Assembly (NCBI GenBank): GCA_030609605.1
Contig: JAUWBY010000067.1
Span: forward strand, 1 to 9,765
Length of the DNA: 9,765 bases
DNA from: Candidatus Eiseniibacteriota bacterium
Lineage (GTDB): Bacteria; Joyebacterota; Joyebacteria; Joyebacterales; Joyebacteraceae
Reading direction: 5' to 3'
The notes under the pieces were generated by a model. The model did no database searches, was not told the origin of the DNA, and saw only the letters and a list, made by a program, of their open reading frames with translations. This document shows, in pieces, positions 1 through 6,707 of the stretch (the first letter of the stretch is position 1; each line of letters opens with the position of its first letter). The translations under genes and the position numbers were made by a program.

Positions 1-2
1 GG

Positions 3-1637
3 AGCAAGGTTGCTGCAGACGGCGGGCCGTGCATGGGACAGAAGTGCCCGATGAACAACGAGTGCTATCTGATGCAGGCGCGGCGGGCATCCCAGGCCGC
101 GCACATCGTTATCATCAACCACTCGCTCCTCTTCAGTGACAGCGAGACCAACAACAGGGTTCTGGGCGAGTACTCCTATCTCATCTGTGATGAGGCACAC
201 AATCTTGAGCGTGTTGCTACCGAACACCTGGGGCGACGAGCGAGCATCTGGAGAGCGCGCACGGTCCTTGATGGGATCTACCGGAGCGACGGCGTGGACA
301 CCGGGATCGCGGTAGACGTTCTTGCGGAGGTCTCGGGACAGGAAGACGGAGGGATGCTGTCGACGGTGAGAACGGCGGCCGAGCGTCTGAGGGACGAAGT
401 AGAAGACGCCCGGCGAGCCGTGGAGGTCTTCTTCAAGGTCTTGTCGACCGCGCATGTTGAACTCAACGCGGGGAGGGCCGTCGAGTACGGCAAGCTGCGA
501 TATCGGCCCGGGAGTTCGATCTCGGGTATCGTCCCTGAGGAGCTGGCCCTGGCGACATCGGCGCTCGCGCGCGCCGGGAACTCGGTCGCGGCGCTCGGAG
601 ATTTCGTTGCCGATTCCGGCCTGGAACGCGCCGACTCCATCTTCCAGAGCCTTGAGTTTGGTGCAGCCCGCGTCGGTGGATTGGCCGATGATCTCAGCTA
701 TCTCGCCGAGGCACAGGACCCCGAAAGCGTGTTCTGGCTTGAGGTCCGATCGTTCCGGGATCATCTGGAGTGCGAACTGCGGTGCGCGCCGGTCAGCGTC
801 GCGGAGAAGATGGGGGACTTCCTCTATTCGAAAATCGAATCCCTCATCATGACATCGGCGACTCTAACGGTGGATGGGAGGTTCGATTTCCTGTTCGAGC
901 GGCTTGGACTGGACCAGCTTCCCGATTGGAAGGTGCTGACGCTCGACGTCGGGAGCCCGTACGACTACGATGCGCAGGCGCTGGCTGTTGTGGCGGGCTA
1001 TCTGAAACCACCGTCGTCGCCCGGCTTCAATCACCTCGTCAGTGATCTCATTGTCAAGCTGGTGAAGCCCGCCGCAGGTGGCGCTCTTGTCCTCTTCACG
1101 TCGAGGGCGGCACTCAACGCCGTCTTCGAGGAGGTGCGAGGCAAGCTGGTCGGTTCCGGCAAACTGATCCTCGCGCAGGGTCACGGCGGGGCGCCCTCGG
1201 TGCTCTTGAACGAGTTCGCGCGAAACACCGACTCTGTTCTTCTCGCGACGAGCAGCTTCTGGGAAGGAGTCGATGTGCCCGGCCGCTCGCTCGAGCTGTT
1301 GATCATCGTCAAGCTTCCGTTCCCGGTTCCGTCCGATCCTGTCGTGCAGGCGCACTGCGAGCGGTACGAGCAGAACGGTGAACGCTCATTCGACAAGTAC
1401 ATGGTCCCGCGGACGGCGATAGGTCTCAGGCAGGGTTTCGGCCGCCTGATCCGCTCGACGACCGATACGGGGGCGGTGGTGTTTCTCGACAGCAGACTTG
1501 ACGGCAAGTCATACGGCCCGCGGCTTCTGGATGAGCTTCCTACGAGCGTGATAGTCGCAAGACGCGAGTCGGAGCTTCTGTCTGTGATGGAGGGACTGCA
1601 CGTCTGTACTGAGACAACAGGAGGTGACCAGTCATGA
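3..1637 (+). CDS. dinG: DinG/XPD-family iron-sulfur ATP-dependent DNA helicase, N-terminus cut off by the window edge
   Basis: The reading frame is open to the left edge, and 544 residues are visible. The first ATG in view (base 33) is internal, because the codons before it continue the conserved iron-sulfur domain. Cysteines encoded at bases 30, 45 and 63 have the spacing C-x4-C-x5-C, which fits the last three of the four cluster ligands of DinG-type helicases. Superfamily 2 motifs follow in order: DEAH at 189-200, MTSATL at 849-866, an ALVLFTSR segment, SFWEGVDVPG, and QGFGRLIRS (motif VI) at 1431-1457. Walker A and the first cysteine would lie upstream of the window, consistent with a full length near 700 residues. 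The family unwinds DNA 5'-3' and acts on R-loops and stalled replication structures. The gene overlaps hutU by four bases, although no functional link to histidine breakdown is known. A YoaA-like paralogue cannot be excluded. Family assignment is firm; the exact subfamily is less so. Confidence 0.93.
   Translation, partial: SKVAADGGPCMGQKCPMNNECYLMQARRASQAAHIVIINHSLLFSDSETNNRVLGEYSYLICDEAHNLERVATEHLGRRASIWRARTVLDGIYRSDGVDTGIAVDVLAEVSGQEDGGMLSTVRTAAERLRDEVEDARRAVEVFFKVLSTAHVELNAGRAVEYGKLRYRPGSSISGIVPEELALATSALARAGNSVAALGDFVADSGLERADSIFQSLEFGAARVGGLADDLSYLAEAQDPESVFWLEVRSFRDHLECELRCAPVSVAEKMGDFLYSKIESLIMTSATLTVDGRFDFLFERLGLDQLPDWKVLTLDVGSPYDYDAQALAVVAGYLKPPSSPGFNHLVSDLIVKLVKPAAGGALVLFTSRAALNAVFEEVRGKLVGSGKLILAQGHGGAPSVLLNEFARNTDSVLLATSSFWEGVDVPGRSLELLIIVKLPFPVPSDPVVQAHCERYEQNGERSFDKYMVPRTAIGLRQGFGRLIRSTTDTGAVVFLDSRLDGKSYGPRLLDELPTSVIVARRESELLSVMEGLHVCTETTGGDQS
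1619..1628 (+). promoter_or_regulatory. Extended Shine-Dalgarno site of hutU
   Basis: AGGAGGTGAC lies inside the last codons of the helicase gene, 5 bases before the hutU ATG at 1634. It pairs over about nine bases with the usual 16S rRNA tail, more than the other sites in the window. It fixes the hutU start and suggests translation that is either efficient in its own right or coupled to the helicase gene. Confidence 0.7.
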
Positions 1638-3298
1638 ACGGGAAGTCGAGAGCGATCAGGGCCCCGCGGGGGGCCACGCTCTCCTGCAAGGGGTGGTTGC
1701 AGGAGGCCGCGATGCGGATGCTCATGAACAACCTCGACCCGGAGGTGGCGGAGAATCCGGACGAGCTGGTCGTCTATGGGGGGAGTGGAAGGGCGGCCAG
1801 GAGCTGGGATGCATACGATGCGATCGTGCGGACTCTGCTTAGCCTCGAGTCCGATGAGACGTTGCTTGTCCAGTCGGGCAAACCGGTCGGGGTCTTCAAG
1901 ACGCACGAGGACGCGCCCAGAGTGCTCATCGCGAACTCGAACCTGGTTGGCGACTGGGCGACGTGGGAGCAGTTTCGAGACTTGGAGCGCCAGGGTCTCA
2001 TCATGTACGGTCAGATGACGGCAGGGAGCTGGATCTATATCGGCACCCAAGGGATTCTTCAGGGTACCTACGAGACACTGGTCGAGCTGGCCAGACAGCA
2101 TTTCGGCAGCGACCTCTCGGGACGCCTCGTTCTCACGGGCGGCATGGGAGGAATGGGGGGCGCCCAGCCTCTCGCGGTGACCATGAGCGGTGGAGTCTGC
2201 CTGGATGTCGAGGTGGACGGTGATCGGATTCAGAAGCGTCTCGACGGCGACTACTGCGATCGCATGACCGACGATCTCGACGAAGCTCTGAAGCTTGTCA
2301 ATGCGGCGGTCGCTGCGCGTGAGCCACTCTCGGTCGGTTTGGTGGGCAACTGCGCAGACGTACTTCCCGAGCTTGTGCGGCGTGGGGTGACCCCCGATGT
2401 GGTGACCGACCAGACGTCGGCTCACGATTCCCTGGGTGGCTATGTCCCGGGCGGGATGGCGCTCTGTGATGCGCTTGCTCTGAGAAAGAGCGATCCTGAG
2501 CGGTACATCGAGCTCGCGATGGAATCGATGGCCGAGCACGTGAGAGCCATCCTCACGATGCAGGAGCGCGGCGCCGTGGCGTTCGACTATGGGAACAACC
2601 TGAGGGGACAGGCCATGTCGGCCGGCGTGGAGAACGCGTTCGACTATCCGGGTTTCGTGCCCGCCTACATCCGCCCGCTCTTCTGCACGGGGAAGGGGCC
2701 GTTCCGCTGGGTGGCTCTCTCGGGCGATCCCGAGGACATCTACAAGACAGATGATGTGATAGTGCGAGAGTTTCCCGAGGACGAAGCTCTCGTACGCTGG
2801 ATCAAGCTCGCGCGGGAGAGAGTCACGTTCCAGGGTCTCCCGTCCCGCATCTGCTGGTTGGGCTATGGGGAGAGGGCACGCTTCGGGCGGATCATCAATG
2901 ATATGGTCGCGTCCGGCGAGATAAGCGCACCCATCGTGATCGGGCGCGATCATCTGGACAGCGGTTCCGTGGCTTCGCCCTACCGTGAGACCGAGGCCAT
3001 GAAGGATGGAAGCGACGCGATCGCGGACTGGCCCATTCTCAATGCGCTTCTCAACGCGGTCGGTGGGGCAACGTGGATATCGTTCCATCACGGCGGCGGA
3101 GTCGGCATCGGGAAATCGCTTCACGCAGGCATGGTCATAGTCGCCGACGGCACGCCCGAGGCCGCCCGGCGTCTGGAAAGAGTCCTCACTACAGATCCGG
3201 GAACCGGCGTCATGAGGCATGCGGACGCCGGATACGAGGAGGCAATCGAGTTCGCTGCCGATAGCGGGATCAAGATCCCGATGCTCAACAGTGCATAG
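1634..3298 (+). CDS. hutU: Urocanate hydratase (urocanase)
   Basis: This enzyme hydrates urocanate to 4-imidazolone-5-propionate using tightly bound NAD+, the second step of histidine degradation, in the cytoplasm. The 554-residue length matches the usual 550-560. The family signature FQGLPSRICW is present with the active-site cysteine at about residue 407, equivalent to Cys410 of Pseudomonas putida. Other conserved stretches are the glycine-rich GGMGGMGGAQP, DQTSAHD, FCTGKGPFRW and HHGGGVGIGKSLHAGMV near the C-terminus. The ATG is chosen because an almost ideal Shine-Dalgarno site precedes it. It overlaps the helicase TGA as ATGA. The gene is followed after 13 bases by hutI, the next enzyme of the pathway. 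No truncation or missing key residue was seen. Identification is essentially certain. Confidence 0.98.
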   Translation: MNGKSRAIRAPRGATLSCKGWLQEAAMRMLMNNLDPEVAENPDELVVYGGSGRAARSWDAYDAIVRTLLSLESDETLLVQSGKPVGVFKTHEDAPRVLIANSNLVGDWATWEQFRDLERQGLIMYGQMTAGSWIYIGTQGILQGTYETLVELARQHFGSDLSGRLVLTGGMGGMGGAQPLAVTMSGGVCLDVEVDGDRIQKRLDGDYCDRMTDDLDEALKLVNAAVAAREPLSVGLVGNCADVLPELVRRGVTPDVVTDQTSAHDSLGGYVPGGMALCDALALRKSDPERYIELAMESMAEHVRAILTMQERGAVAFDYGNNLRGQAMSAGVENAFDYPGFVPAYIRPLFCTGKGPFRWVALSGDPEDIYKTDDVIVREFPEDEALVRWIKLARERVTFQGLPSRICWLGYGERARFGRIINDMVASGEISAPIVIGRDHLDSGSVASPYRETEAMKDGSDAIADWPILNALLNAVGGATWISFHHGGGVGIGKSLHAGMVIVADGTPEAARRLERVLTTDPGTGVMRHADAGYEEAIEFAADSGIKIPMLNSA

Positions 3299-3299
3299 C

Positions 3300-3306
3300 G
3301 AGGGAG
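3300..3306 (+). promoter_or_regulatory. Shine-Dalgarno site deciding the hutI start
   Basis: GAGGGAG sits 5 bases before the ATG at 3312. The same frame is open back to an ATG at 3219, but that start would lie inside hutU by 80 bases and would add residues unlike any imidazolonepropionase N-terminus. The site therefore supports 3312. Confidence 0.55.
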
Positions 3307-3311
3307 TTCTC

Positions 3312-4586
3312 ATGCTGGAGGCCAGTCTTCTGGTCACGAACATAGGTCAGCTGGTTACCGTACGTGGACCTGATGCCGCGCGATGCGGCGGAGCGATGAG
3401 CGATCTTGGGATCGTGGAGTCCGGGGCCATCGCGGCCCTGGGTGGTCGCATAGTGGCATTGGGATCTGAGCGCGAGGTTCTAGACGCAGTCTCCGTGGGC
3501 CCCGGGACAGTAGAGCTGGATGCCGGGGGCCGTGTCGTGACCCCGGGGCTGGTTGATCCTCACACGCACGCCGTCTTTGCACGAACACGGGAGAACGAAT
3601 TCGCGATGCGCATCGAAGGCAGAAGCTACGAGGATATCGCGGAGGCCGGAGGCGGGATTCGCTCAAGCGTGCGGAGTGTGCGTCAGGCGTCGGAGGAGGA
3701 GCTCTTCTCTCGCGGTGCGGAGACGCTGGACAGGATGATGCAGTTCGGGACGACGACGGTCGAGGTGAAGAGCGGTTACGGTCTCTCTCTCGAGGCTGAA
3801 CTCAAGATGCTTCGTGTCATTGCCAAGCTGTCCGAGCTCCACGCGCTCGACGTCGTTCCGACTTTTCTCGGGGCACACGAGTTCCCTGATGAGTACCGCG
3901 CGGATCGCGATGGATATGTTTGGGAGCTTACCCAACAGATGATACCGGCGGTGGCCCGCGCGGAACTGGCGCGCTTCTGCGACGTCTTCTGCGAGCGTGG
4001 TGTCTTCTCCATCGAGCAGTCGCGGACGATTCTGATGGCGGCAGAAAGGCATGGAATGGCCTCGAAGCTCCACGCCGATGAACTCAGTGCTTTCGGTGGC
4101 GCTGAACTGGCCGCGGAACTCTCCGCAGTCTCGGCAGACCACCTTGTCTGTGCATCGGATGAGGGGCTGCAGGCAATGGCAGACAGTGGGGTGATGGCGG
4201 TACTCCTGCCGGGTACGACACTCTCTCTGGGGAAGAGGGAATTCGCACGCGCGAGGTTCATCATCGAGGCGGGTGGGGCGATTGCGCTTGCCACCGACTG
4301 CAACCCGGGAAGCTCCATGACTGAATCGATGCAGATCATAATCGCCCTGGCGTCGATGGTGATGAGCATGACCCCAGAAGAGGTTCTGGTGGCCGCTACG
4401 ATCAATGCGGCGTGCGCGGTGGGCATGGAGACGAGCGTGGGGTCGCTGGCCGTGGGCAAGTTGTGCGATCTGGTTCTTTGGGAGATAGATGACTACAGAG
4501 CGATTCCCTACCACTACGGTGTGAATCTGGCGGCGAGTGTCGTCAAGCGCGGAACGGTTGTGTCAACACGTGGACACGATGCGTAA
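3312..4586 (+). CDS. hutI: Imidazolonepropionase
   Basis: This amidohydrolase opens 4-imidazolone-5-propionate to N-formimidoyl-L-glutamate, the third step of histidine degradation. The protein is 424 residues, close to the family norm of about 410-420. Metal ligands are visible: the HxH pair H84/H86 in DPHTHAVFAR, H254 in HADELSAFGG, and D329 in ATDCNPGS. These correspond to His80, His82, His249 and Asp324 of the Bacillus subtilis enzyme. GAHEFPDEYR (H189) is a further family motif. The N-terminal MLEASLLVTNIGQLVT segment is the usual small beta-domain of such hydrolases, which supports this start. It is encoded directly after hutU and 51 bases before the formimidoyltransferase gene, so three consecutive pathway steps are encoded in order. 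The 51-base gap holds only the next ribosome binding site. Confidence 0.97.
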   Translation: MLEASLLVTNIGQLVTVRGPDAARCGGAMSDLGIVESGAIAALGGRIVALGSEREVLDAVSVGPGTVELDAGGRVVTPGLVDPHTHAVFARTRENEFAMRIEGRSYEDIAEAGGGIRSSVRSVRQASEEELFSRGAETLDRMMQFGTTTVEVKSGYGLSLEAELKMLRVIAKLSELHALDVVPTFLGAHEFPDEYRADRDGYVWELTQQMIPAVARAELARFCDVFCERGVFSIEQSRTILMAAERHGMASKLHADELSAFGGAELAAELSAVSADHLVCASDEGLQAMADSGVMAVLLPGTTLSLGKREFARARFIIEAGGAIALATDCNPGSSMTESMQIIIALASMVMSMTPEEVLVAATINAACAVGMETSVGSLAVGKLCDLVLWEIDDYRAIPYHYGVNLAASVVKRGTVVSTRGHDA

Positions 4587-4637
4587 GAGGCAGTAGAGAT
4601 CTTCTGTGACGGCGTGTCCCTGAGATGGAGGTAACCA

Positions 4638-5537
4638 ATGAGACTTGTTGAGTGTGTCCCGAACTTCAGCGAGGGGCGGCGTCCCGACGTCCTCGACGAG
4701 ATCGTCGGAGCGATGACGGCAGTTGAAGGAGTGAGACTCCTGGACAAGGAGATGGACGCGGACCATAACCGCGCGGTCGTCACGATTATCGGCGAGCCCG
4801 ACGTGGTCCTGGAAGGGGTGTTCAAGGGGATAGAGAAGGCGCGGGATCTTATCGATCTGACGAAGCATGAGGGAGAGCATCCGCGCATGGGAGCGACAGA
4901 TGTCTGCCCGTTCGTGCCGGTCAGTGAGATCACCATGGACGAGTGCGTCGAGCTGGCGAAAAAACTCGGCGAGAGAGTGGGCAGCGAGTTGGACATCCCC
5001 GTCTTCCTCTACGAGGCGGCGGCGACTCGCCCGACGCGACAGAATCTTGCCAAGGTCAGAAAAGGCCAGTTCGAGGGGCTGAGGGACGAGATCGGGACGA
5101 ACCCGGCCAAGGAACCCGACTTCGGTCCGAACAGAATACATCCGACGGCGGGCGCAATAGCGATCGGGGCAAGGGAATTCCTTGTGGCGTTCAACATCAA
5201 CCTCGGAACTGATGACATCAAGATCGCCAAGCGGATCGCGAAGTCCATACGGCATGCGGGTGGGGGACTCAGGTATGTGAAGGCCATGGGCTTTGAGATC
5301 AAGGACCGCGGCATCGTCCAGGTCTCGATGAACATGGTGCACTACAAAGGTACACCGCTGTTCCGTGTCTTTGAGCTCGTGAAGAGCGAGGCGGAGCGGT
5401 ATGGCGTTCCGATCATAGGCAGCGAGATCGTCGGGCTGGTGCCGCTCGATGCGCTCGTTGACTGCGCCGATTTCTTCCTGAGGCTCGAGAATTTCGATCG
5501 CGACCTGATCCTGGAGAACCGTCTTTCTGAGAAGTAG
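4638..5537 (+). CDS. ftcD: Glutamate formimidoyltransferase (stand-alone formiminotransferase domain)
   Basis: This enzyme transfers the formimino group of N-formimidoyl-glutamate to tetrahydrofolate, giving glutamate and 5-formimidoyl-THF. The N-terminus MRLVECVPNFSEGRR is a hallmark of the family. The likely catalytic histidine is H81 in HPRMGATDVCPFVPV, equivalent to His82 of the porcine enzyme. KVRKGQFEGLR and the NINLGTDD stretch are also characteristic. At 299 residues it corresponds to the N-terminal half of the animal bifunctional FTCD protein; the cyclodeaminase half is encoded separately 14 bases downstream. The start has TGGAGGTAACC just upstream. Its presence shows that this organism uses the folate-linked end of the hut pathway rather than HutG formimidoylglutamase or the HutF/HutG route, unless those also exist elsewhere in the genome. 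Confidence 0.96.
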   Translation: MRLVECVPNFSEGRRPDVLDEIVGAMTAVEGVRLLDKEMDADHNRAVVTIIGEPDVVLEGVFKGIEKARDLIDLTKHEGEHPRMGATDVCPFVPVSEITMDECVELAKKLGERVGSELDIPVFLYEAAATRPTRQNLAKVRKGQFEGLRDEIGTNPAKEPDFGPNRIHPTAGAIAIGAREFLVAFNINLGTDDIKIAKRIAKSIRHAGGGLRYVKAMGFEIKDRGIVQVSMNMVHYKGTPLFRVFELVKSEAERYGVPIIGSEIVGLVPLDALVDCADFFLRLENFDRDLILENRLSEK

Positions 5538-5551
5538 AAATTGGAGGTCCA

Positions 5552-6178
5552 ATGACTGCAGTAAACGATTTTCTGGCAGAGCTTGCTTCAGCCTCTCCGA
5601 CGCCGGGTGGAGGTAGTGTCGCCGCGCTCTCGGGCGCTCTTGGAGCCTCACTCTGTTCGATGGTCTGCAATCTCACGATCGGCAAGAAGAAGTACGTGGA
5701 TGTTGAGGAAGATCTGAAGCGCGTCCTGAAGGAGACGGAGCGGCTTCGTCTCGAGCTGACCCGCTTGATCGATGAAGATGCGGCAGCCTTTGACAAGGTT
5801 ATGGTCGCGATGAAGCTTCCCAAAGAGACCGACGAGGAGAAGGCGGCAAGGAAGGCTGCGATCCAGGACAGCCTCGTGGATGCTGCCAGCGTTCCTCTCG
5901 CGGTCATGGACAAGTGTGTGGAGGTGGTCGAGCTGTCTGTTGCTGTTGCCGAGAAGGGGAACGTCAACGCTGTCTCAGACGCGGGAGTGGCGGCGCTGAA
6001 CGCTCGGGCCGGTGTCCACGCGGCGCGCCTGAACGTGCTCATCAATCTCGGCGGCATCCGGGCCGAACGGCATGCTGTGTTCGTTGAGAAGGCGCGGGTC
6101 GCTCTGGATGAGATGACGGAAAGGGCCGACCGCCTTGCCGGAGACGCGATGGCTACGGTGCTCGAGAAGGTGTCGTAG
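5552..6178 (+). CDS. fchA: Formimidoyltetrahydrofolate cyclodeaminase
   Basis: This enzyme converts 5-formimidoyl-THF to 5,10-methenyl-THF with release of ammonia, feeding the one-carbon pool. The 208 residues match the usual length of about 200-215 for stand-alone cyclodeaminases. The N-terminal family motif SASPTPGGGSVAAL is present at residues 13-26, followed by a largely helical protein with AVMDKCVEVVELS and the conserved NVNAVSDAGVAALNARAGVHAA segment. The start is preceded by TTGGAGGTCC. It lies 14 bases after the transferase gene, so the two proteins are probably made together, as expected for enzymes that channel the intermediate. Stand-alone forms are named fchA in clostridia; in fused proteins this is the C-terminal half of FTCD. 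Confidence 0.95.
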   Translation: MTAVNDFLAELASASPTPGGGSVAALSGALGASLCSMVCNLTIGKKKYVDVEEDLKRVLKETERLRLELTRLIDEDAAAFDKVMVAMKLPKETDEEKAARKAAIQDSLVDAASVPLAVMDKCVEVVELSVAVAEKGNVNAVSDAGVAALNARAGVHAARLNVLINLGGIRAERHAVFVEKARVALDEMTERADRLAGDAMATVLEKVS

Positions 6179-6195
6179 CACGCCCGTTGTATGAG

Positions 6196-6201
6196 CGGAG
6201 G
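6196..6201 (+). promoter_or_regulatory. Shine-Dalgarno site deciding the lipoprotein start
   Basis: CGGAGG stands 4 bases before ATG 6206. An ATG at 6191 in the same frame would place this site inside the coding region. The later start gives a textbook lipoprotein signal, MRLFFLPVFAV, so 6206 is preferred. Confidence 0.6.
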
Positions 6202-6205
6202 TATC

Positions 6206-6649
6206 ATGCGATTGTTCTTCTTGCCGGTGTTCGCCGTCTGCGCTGTCATCATGACGGGGTGTGCGCCATCGACTGTTGCCGAGAACCCGCCCGGCGTCCT
6301 GATGGCAGGAGATGGTCCGTCGGGCGAACTCGCCGAGTTCGACACGTACTCCCTTATCTCGCTCGCGGTCGCAGAAGGCGAAATCGGCTACTCGACAGGC
6401 CTTCTGTACAAGGTGTACGCGATGTACGAGCCATTGAGTCTGCCGCCCGAATACAGGAGTGAAGTTCCAGGCAAGTGCGGAACGCCCCTCATCGATGAAG
6501 TCCAGCGCAACTGGAGACGTTTGACTCCGGCGGACAAGGCCGAGATATCTCAGTACATCAAGCCGATCGGTGAGAGAGGCTTTGACGACACCCAGCTTGA
6601 TGACGTTACGCCCGACCAGCTTGAGCGCGAGAGGACGGCGATCGACTGA
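6206..6649 (+). CDS. Small predicted lipoprotein of unrecognised family
   Basis: The 147-residue product begins with one basic residue, a hydrophobic stretch (residues 3-17) and a lipobox-like IMTGC with the lipidated cysteine at residue 19. Alanine at +2 gives no inner-membrane retention signal, so an outer-membrane location is plausible. The mature part has no transmembrane segment. It contains the segment LLYKVYAMYEPLSLPPEYRS (about residues 66-85), then PGKCGTP with a second cysteine at 91, then a helical, charged region (VQRNWRRLTPADKAEISQYI) and an acidic tail. I do not recognise the family with certainty. The YKVYAMYE/LPPEY/CGTP pattern reminds me of N-terminal regions of large predicted secreted proteases in GC-rich bacteria, which is memory-based and unverified. 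The gene follows fchA by 27 bases and precedes the S-component gene by 58, so it may belong to either group. The ORF is reliable; its role is unknown. Confidence 0.8.
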   Translation: MRLFFLPVFAVCAVIMTGCAPSTVAENPPGVLMAGDGPSGELAEFDTYSLISLAVAEGEIGYSTGLLYKVYAMYEPLSLPPEYRSEVPGKCGTPLIDEVQRNWRRLTPADKAEISQYIKPIGERGFDDTQLDDVTPDQLERERTAID

Positions 6650-6669
6650 CGGCTGCCGGTGTGGCGGGC

Positions 6670-6692
6670 GTGTCGATGACTCTCATCGCCAC
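6670..6692 (+). promoter_or_regulatory. Stem-loop in the lipoprotein/S-component intergenic region
   Basis: GTG-T-CGATGA, loop CTC, TCATCG-C-CAC form nine base pairs interrupted by one T/C mismatch, with a three-base loop. It lies wholly in the 58-base non-coding gap and ends 4 bases before the TGGAGG ribosome binding site at 6697-6702. No T-tract follows, so it is not a classic terminator. It could affect mRNA processing, stability or translation of the next gene. The pairing is seen directly; its function is inference. Confidence 0.4.
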
Positions 6693-6696
6693 CGTG

Positions 6697-6702
6697 TGGA
6701 GG
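6697..6702 (+). promoter_or_regulatory. Shine-Dalgarno site deciding the S-component start
   Basis: TGGAGG precedes ATG 6708 by 5 bases. The frame is open further upstream to 6570, but those codons overlap the lipoprotein gene and encode an arginine-rich stretch unlike a membrane protein. The site fixes 6708. Confidence 0.6.
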
Positions 6703-6707
6703 CAACG

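Noticed and set aside
3219..3311. An earlier in-frame start for hutI
   Set aside because: It would overlap hutU by 80 bases and add non-conserved residues, while 3312 has its own ribosome binding site.
1181..3343. A 720-codon open frame on the minus strand across the helicase end and all of hutU
   Set aside because: It is antisense to two confidently identified genes. Its translation is rich in His, Arg and Pro without domains, as expected from the complement of GC-rich coding sequence.
4591..4606. A small hairpin (CAGTAGAGATCTTCTG) between hutI and the transferase gene
   Set aside because: It has six pairs with a mismatch, a two-base loop and no T-tract, which is too weak to call.
4563..5651. 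A 362-codon minus-strand open frame opposite the formimidoyltransferase gene
   Set aside because: It mirrors a clear enzyme gene, has an Arg/His/Leu-rich shadow composition, and has no recognisable motif.
6650..6707. A possible vitamin riboswitch upstream of the S-component gene
   Set aside because: The gap is only 58 bases, far too short for cobalamin, TPP or THF riboswitches, and no conserved box is visible.
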